Shown here: positions 21,051 through 25,535 of the stretch, piece by piece
Layout: each line of letters begins with the position of its first letter
Numbering within the stretch: position 1 is the stretch's first letter
Source: Zygnema cylindricum
Lineage: Eukaryota > Streptophyta > Zygnematophyceae > Zygnematales > Zygnemataceae
Assembly: GCA_037447655.1 (NCBI GenBank)
Contig: JBBHKE010000775.1
Span: forward strand, 671,159-696,693
DNA length: 25,535 bases
Reading direction: 5' to 3'
Position numbers and translations under genes: made by a program
Notes under the pieces: generated by a model
Database searches by the model: none
What the model was told of the DNA's origin: nothing
The model's input: only the letters and a program-made list of their open reading frames with translations

Positions 21051-21339
21051 CTCCTAAATTGTTGGCAATGCAAGCAACTTTGCAGCTTGAGGGAGGGAGA
21101 GTAAGGAGAAAAATTCACATTCTGCACCCGAGTGTTTCTCCAGTGGGGGGGAGTGGTGGTTCGGAAAGGGACAGCTTAGCGAAAGTTATCAGCAGTAGCC
21201 TCCTAACAGTCAAGGGGAAAGTGGACCCACAAGTAGGACTGGAATTTGATATCACACATAAGGGCTGACCACCGAAAGTCTGGGCAGCAGTTCAGCCAGG
21301 GAAAATGGATTGGCCCTTGGGGGAACAATTGGATTCTCA

Positions 21340-22045
21340 GCATAAGGCCCAACTCTCAGAACTTTTGGCCAGAAATTAGCATGTGTTCTCCTGGTCAAAC
21401 AAAGATGTCCGTATCTACAAGGTGACTCCTTTCCGAATCGACCTAACAGACAAGATAGCTATTGTTTGGTAGAAGCAAAAACCTCTCAGCTTCTAAGAGA
21501 AGGAGGTCATCACCGCCAAAGTCCAAACCTTCGTAGCAGGTGGATTGGTTCAAAAGAGTACCAGACTCCAAGTATTTGCTTCTATGACAATTTTTCCTCC
21601 CAAGAAGGATTCGTCCAGGAAAATTGTAGATTTGTGAATGTGCGGTGACTATCAGATGCCGAACGCTGCATCTATTTCCGACCAACTCCGAAAGAGATTT
21701 TCGACTATCTTGCTTGGGCCACCATTTACTCCACCTTGGACATGAAGAACGGGTTTCATCAAATTGTAATGAACTACACCCAGAGGACTCAGATTGGGAA
21801 AGATGTCGTTGAATGTATGGTTACATCTTTCCTTCTAAAGAATGCACCACCAAATTCCAGCAATGGACGAGGCGCTTCGAGGAATCGATTGCGTCGGCAG
21901 TTGTATGTCATTATCTTCTCCAATACCTTTGAAACACCTTGCTTGTCCAGATTGTCCTCCGGCCTCCAAGCAAGTTACCAAATGGGCAAAGGTATTTTGG
22001 GTGCACAAATTATACTCCGACATGAGTTACACCTGGACAAGGCCC
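21340..22045 (+). pseudogene. Ty3/gypsy reverse transcriptase, inactivated
   Basis: The N-terminal part reads in one frame from about 21350 to 21660 (TPFRIDLTD, then GGLVQKST, IFPPKKDSSRKIVD) but is cut by four in-frame stops at 21377, 21470, 21494 and 21635. A shift leads to the second catalytic block, ATIYSTLDMKNGFHQI, where the Asp of the LDMKNGF motif remains. The LKNAPPN block and the AMDEALRGID block are in different frames. The region expected to hold the YVDD catalytic motif reads YVIIFS, so the two active-site Asp residues are gone. The enzyme would copy element RNA into cDNA in virus-like particles; this copy cannot. Confidence 0.88.
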
Positions 22046-22049
22046 CCAT

Positions 22050-22719
22050 ATGATCAAGGTTAAGGCCTCGATGCACTCCACCACAAGACATTTCGGCCCT
22101 TCGAACATTTCTTAGCCTGGCAAACTATTACCGGAGGTTCATCCCCGAGTTTAGCATCCACGCCCAGCCTCCAAATCAATTGTTGCGGAAGGACCAAGAG
22201 TGGCAGTGGGCCGAAGAACAGCACATTGCCTTCCAATTCTTGAAAGACTCGCTAAAACAGCACCTTGTGCTCCGGATGCCTGATCACCAAAAACATTTCC
22301 TTCTTTGCATTGATTGGAGTAGGTTTGGATTGGGAGCAGTTTTGGCTCAAATTGATGACGCGAGAGCTGAGTATGTTGTGGCTTTTGCCAGCAAGAGTAA
22401 CAAAAGGGCGGAGGGAAACTACAGCAGGTACCATAGAGAGCTCCTCGCAGCTGTTTGGGCAATCCTGCATTTCCGACCCTATTTATACGGGGTCCGGTTA
22501 ACAGTTATTACGGACCATCAACCTCTCAAATGGATAATGGAAAACAATAAGTTAACCAGCAAACTCGCCAGATGGGTTTTGATCCTGCAGGAATATGATT
22601 TCAATATTATCAACCAGGGGAAATCCACGGGAATGCCAACGGACTTAGCGGAAATCGCGATCCTTCAACGCTGGACTCCACTGGCGCTCGCCACGATGAG
22701 GACCCGGAGATCAACTTAG
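22050..22719 (+). pseudogene. Ty3/gypsy connection and RNase H domain
   Basis: One open frame carries the best-preserved part of the element. LSLANYYRRFIPEFS marks the end of the RT connection, and RNase H follows with IDWSRFGLGAVLAQ (first catalytic Asp, codon 22312-22314), YSRYHRELLAAVWA (catalytic Glu) and TDHQPLKWI (second Asp), then KLARWVLILQEYDFNI. The final HxPG...AD-LSR segment is degenerate (NQGKSTGMPTDLAE). In an intact element this domain removes the RNA strand during reverse transcription. Here it is in an otherwise broken polyprotein and is not expected to work alone. Confidence 0.9.
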
Positions 22720-22974
22720 GGATTCTTAGAGCCTCATCCGCCTTTATCAGGCTTCCCCGATCTGGGGGTGAGATGTTAACTTATGCGGCAGACGTGGAGG
22801 GGCAAGCACCGATAAGATTTGGAAAGATAGACATTTGGAATGATCCTGATTCTCTCCGATCCATTCAGCAAGGATCCCCTCTCTCCCACCTTGCTGGAGC
22901 GCAATTGTACCGTGTTCAGACCCGGATGGCGGCGTATGACTAGGACCGAGGCCTTCTCCTCCGGAAATGGGCTA

Positions 22975-23990
22975 ACGGAATGAGGAAAGTGGTTCCTCCC
23001 CCATCAGATCGAGAAACTCTGATCACTTGCCTTCATCAACAATGCGGACATTTCGGGCAAAAAAAAACCACTTCTTGGTCGCTGGATTTTATTGGTGACA
23101 TGGGTTGCCGACTCACATCAACCGAATCGTACAGACATGCCCTCCCTGTGACTGAGTCAAAGCAGCTCTCGACAAAAAGGGCAGGACGGAGCTTCATTCG
23201 CTGCTAATCTGGGGAATGCTTTATAGATGGTCTCTGGACCTTTTGGGACCTCTTCTTACGTGCAGGCGAGAGAACCGCTTCGTGATGGTCATGATCGAAC
23301 ATTTTTCCAAATGGATTGAGTTGGTGGTGTTGCCGCGGGAGGAGTCCAAGGCAATTGGAGACGCCTTTTTGCAGAGGGTGTTATCACAATTTGGGGCGCC
23401 AATGGAGGTTGTAACCGACCAAGGCTCCAAATTTGCCGGAGAATTTTCCAACCTCTTAGAAAAATGCCTCATTGACCATCGGTTGACCAGTTGTAACCAC
23501 CCACAAGCCGACGGTTTGGCCGAAATGTGCGTACAGACAGTGAAGCGATCACTACGGAAATATATGTGGTTGAAGAAGATTTAGGGGAGTGGGACCGGAA
23601 GGTGCCTTGGATTGCCATGGGATACAAATTCTGCTGGCAGGCTTCTCTCCACTCTTATAGCCCTTACTTCATCTTATTTGGACGACCTCCCATCTTGCCC
23701 GCCGCAGCATCGGCCCATGAGCTGGTCCTCCCGGAGATGGATAACCAGGGGACTGTCGAAAAACTGATCGTCGAGAGAGCTAAAGTATTTCACTGAGGGA
23801 TGCCTCTCGCCATGGGAAATTTACAAGCAGCTCAACACCACGATCAGTTGTGGTATTCTCAACGCCGGAGCGAAAATTATGAGCCAATGCAACGACGATT
23901 TCTACCCGGGGACTTTGTATATAATTAGGAGATCAGCCCAAGCCCACTTTCTTCTCACGGCCCGGTGGGGGAAAGGAAGGGAAGAGAGGA
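22975..23990 (+). pseudogene. Ty3/gypsy integrase, inactivated
   Basis: The zinc-binding domain keeps His-x4-His (codons at 23034 and 23049) and, in a different frame, Cys-Pro-Pro-Cys at 23138-23149, followed by an in-frame stop at 23153. The catalytic core (23216-23584) retains the DDE triad: WSLDLLGPL, VVTDQGSKFAGEF, and HPQADGLAEM. It ends at a stop, and the downstream SPYFILFGRPP and RRFLPGDF-like segments are in other frames. A run of A near 23061-23069 is a likely frameshift site. The protein normally inserts element cDNA into the genome. Confidence 0.88.
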
Positions 23991-24122
23991 AATATCTTCC
24001 CACCTCCCCATGCACTCATTCCTATTTCCTATCCGGTTGTCTCTTCTGTATTGCATGCATGTCTAAGGGAGGGATGTGGGCAGCAATGGGCATGATCATC
24101 ATTATGGGAAGCATCCGCATTT

Positions 24123-24132
24123 GGGGGGGGGG
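24123..24132. repeat. 10-base G run
   Basis: Homopolymer within the zone between the two retroelement relics. Such runs are prone to length error, so exact length is uncertain. Confidence 0.7.
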
Positions 24133-24214
24133 TTATTTGCAGGACTTGAATGCCCACTATTTTTGGCGGTGGGCCCTTCTCTTGTGTTTCCCAGGCACGC
24201 TCGACACACTCCAA

Positions 24215-25278
24215 ACTGATGAGGAGAGAAATAATCATGGAAAGCTGGTTGGAGCTCGAGACATATCGCATGAGCCACCAATCTATGTAATTCTCTCCCA
24301 CGGCAATAGGGTGTATCCCACTATTAGGTTTGGCGATAGCCACAAGAAGGGACGCCGTGAGAAGATCACAAATCCGAGGGGGAACATCCCTATTAGCAAT
24401 AAGAGAACATACGCGAAAAAAGACATCAAACCCCCGGGCACATGATTTGGGAGGCAAAACATCGCGAAAAAGCTTATAGACTGTGCCCGAGGGGCCTCCC
24501 GCTGAAAGGTGAGGAGAAGAGCTAAGAGCCTTAAAAAAAACCTTTGGATCTAAAGTAAAACTCTCATAAGGCTCAAAGGCGAGGATGGAAGGGGGTAAAG
24601 GGGAAGGTGCTGGGGGTGGAGAGCTCGAAGGACCTCAATAGTGGAAGAAGATTTGGGGGCGGGGGTGAATGGATGTAGAGCCTGAACCGCCGAGAAAGCT
24701 CACCAACACGACCTAAGTGAATTGCTCGACGATAAGAGGCTGGGACATCTGATGGCCTAGGTGGCCGACGTGGTATGAAAGAGATGTTCAATACCCGATC
24801 CTCATGCTCGGCGTGGAGGGTCTTCCATTCACCACGAAAGAATCGGCGACAACGCGCCATAGTTTTTCTAGCCCCACTGCCCCCTCCACGACCTAAAAAG
24901 ACTAGCACCTAGAGAGAGAACATAAAAAGGAGGTACGAAGGAGCAATGTCTATCGGGTTTGAAGAAATGTAGGACAAGGGGAGGTGGAGGGCGTCTTGTA
25001 CTATTGTCATGACGGCCATAGGAATACGGGTGTACAATCGCGGGCGGGGGGCTCCCAAATCGTAGGCCCCCAAAACATCTAACTCATGGACGAAATTCTA
25101 ATCCTCGTCAGTGGGGCTGGAGGGGAGTGTGATCGACGACGATTAAGGAGAGGTGATAGACAAGGGATCACCCAGGGTTATACAGTGTCGACAACTCCGT
25201 GTATGAAGGGAAATGCTGACCCCTGAGGCAAAAAGGTTTTGGCACCCAGGACATTCCAAACGCCTAGAAGGTTTACGA
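24215..25278 (-). pseudogene. LINE-type reverse transcriptase relic with N-terminal CCHC zinc finger
   Basis: Read on the minus strand, 25253-25191 encodes C-x2-C-x12-H-x3-C (CPGCQNLF...HTRSC), a finger like those N-terminal in some non-LTR elements. A stop at 25145-25143 follows. From 24908 a frame gives RAIHLGRVGELSRRFR, shifts near 24690 to LRALHPQHLP, then from about 24575 reads SAGGPSG, CDLLTASLLVAIAKPN and SGIHPIAVGE, matching the 'GGPSG' and 'L.AL.KP.GG.RPIAVGE' blocks of LINE reverse transcriptases. After another shift, YRLVAHAICLELQPAF and HQFGV follow. Recognition stops near 24215, before the catalytic YADD region. It faces the Ty3/gypsy relic head-on. Family assignment is from recognised motifs only. 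Confidence 0.72.
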
Positions 25279-25363
25279 TGTTTGGGTGGAGGTGGGGGAG
25301 GGAGAAGGACATTCCAAACGCCTAGAAGGTTTACGATGTTTGGGTGGAGGTGGGGGAGGGAGA
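25248..25363. repeat. Perfect 58-bp tandem duplication
   Basis: The copies 25248-25305 and 25306-25363 appear identical. The unit covers the start of the zinc-finger coding stretch of the minus-strand LINE relic. As 58 is not a multiple of three, it shifts the frame there. Perfect identity suggests a recent event or an assembly artefact. Confidence 0.93.
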
Positions 25364-25535
25364 AGGGAATAAGAAGGGATTCTGGTCATGGTCAATAAGT
25401 CAAAGAAGCCATGGGAAATGGGAGGGTGAGAGGAAGAGAAAACGTGGGAGAGGAAAAGGAACCATGTGGGATGGATGGGGAAATTGGTAGTGGGCCAGAA
25501 TACAACATAAAGTTTGATGCCGGAAAAGAAGGGGG
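25364..25535. other. Window edge, purine-rich, no recognised gene
   Basis: Purine-rich top strand. On the minus strand it would be the leader or N-terminal end of the LINE relic; an ATG-like start with an early stop is seen near 25412, but no domain. Confidence 0.4.

Larger units (their letters stand above)
21060..23990 (+). mobile_element. Ty3/gypsy retrotransposon relic (pol region)
   Basis: Reverse transcriptase, RNase H and integrase remnants occur in the order typical of Ty3/gypsy pol, all on +, each with stops or frameshifts. The left part (21060-21290) is open but unrecognised. No flanking LTRs or target duplications were identified, so the limits are only those of recognisable coding DNA. 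GC content is clearly higher than in the first 19 kb. Confidence 0.88.

Noticed and set aside
24029-24240. Plus- and minus-strand frames between the two retroelement relics
   Set aside because: Recognisable RT similarity on the minus strand stops near 24215, and the rest is low-confidence sequence around a G-run.

Overview
The window looks like nuclear DNA of a green plant (streptophyte lineage). It holds a five-exon eIF5A gene with GT-AG introns, and a TRICHOME BIREFRINGENCE-LIKE (TBL/PMR5) wall-polysaccharide O-acetyltransferase gene, a family typical of land plants. Ty3/gypsy and LINE remnants and small TA-flanked inverted-repeat transposons fill much of the rest. There are no bacterial-style operons, tRNAs, rRNAs or CRISPR arrays. 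I cannot name the species.

Layout. 1-2.0 kb: very AT-rich, low-complexity intergenic DNA. 2171-4206 (+): eIF5A, 159 aa, five exons, all introns in phase 0, with GA-rich microsatellites in intron 1 and downstream of the stop. 4.2-6.9 kb: AT-rich intergenic DNA with no recognised gene. 6947-7516: an open frame made mostly of a 21-bp minisatellite, which lies just past the TBL gene on the opposite strand. 10699-7583 (-): TBL gene. Its long first exon stops being colinear with the family at the Asp-Cys-Ser of the catalytic DxxH motif. The missing His and the conserved HWCLPG...WNE block lie 1.7 kb away behind consensus splice sites. The intron begins with nine copies of a 16-bp telomere-like repeat. 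10.7-14.4 kb: intergenic DNA rich in GTAC words, with two members of a small TIR element family; a third lies at 18.0 kb.

14.45-16.4 kb (+): the C-terminal end of a decayed LINE-type polyprotein, split by a 1159-bp TG...CA insertion with a 5-bp CAATG duplication, best read as a solo LTR. Removing the insertion and one CAATG copy restores one continuous frame. 16.48-17.30 kb (-): an unrecognised broken coding region. 18.49-19.01 kb: a long imperfect inverted repeat (foldback element). From about 19.7 kb GC content rises and the rest is retroelement debris: a Ty3/gypsy pol relic on + (21.3-24.0 kb; RT, RNase H, integrase, many stops and frameshifts, YVDD lost) and, head-on to it, a LINE-type RT relic on - (25.3-24.2 kb) with an N-terminal CCHC zinc finger.

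Only eIF5A (translation, cytosol) and TBL (Golgi) look functional, and nothing suggests they work together. I found no clear new multi-gene system. The most original signals are the three-copy TIR family, the nested solo LTR, the hidden TBL exon with its telomere-like intron repeat, and the foldback element.
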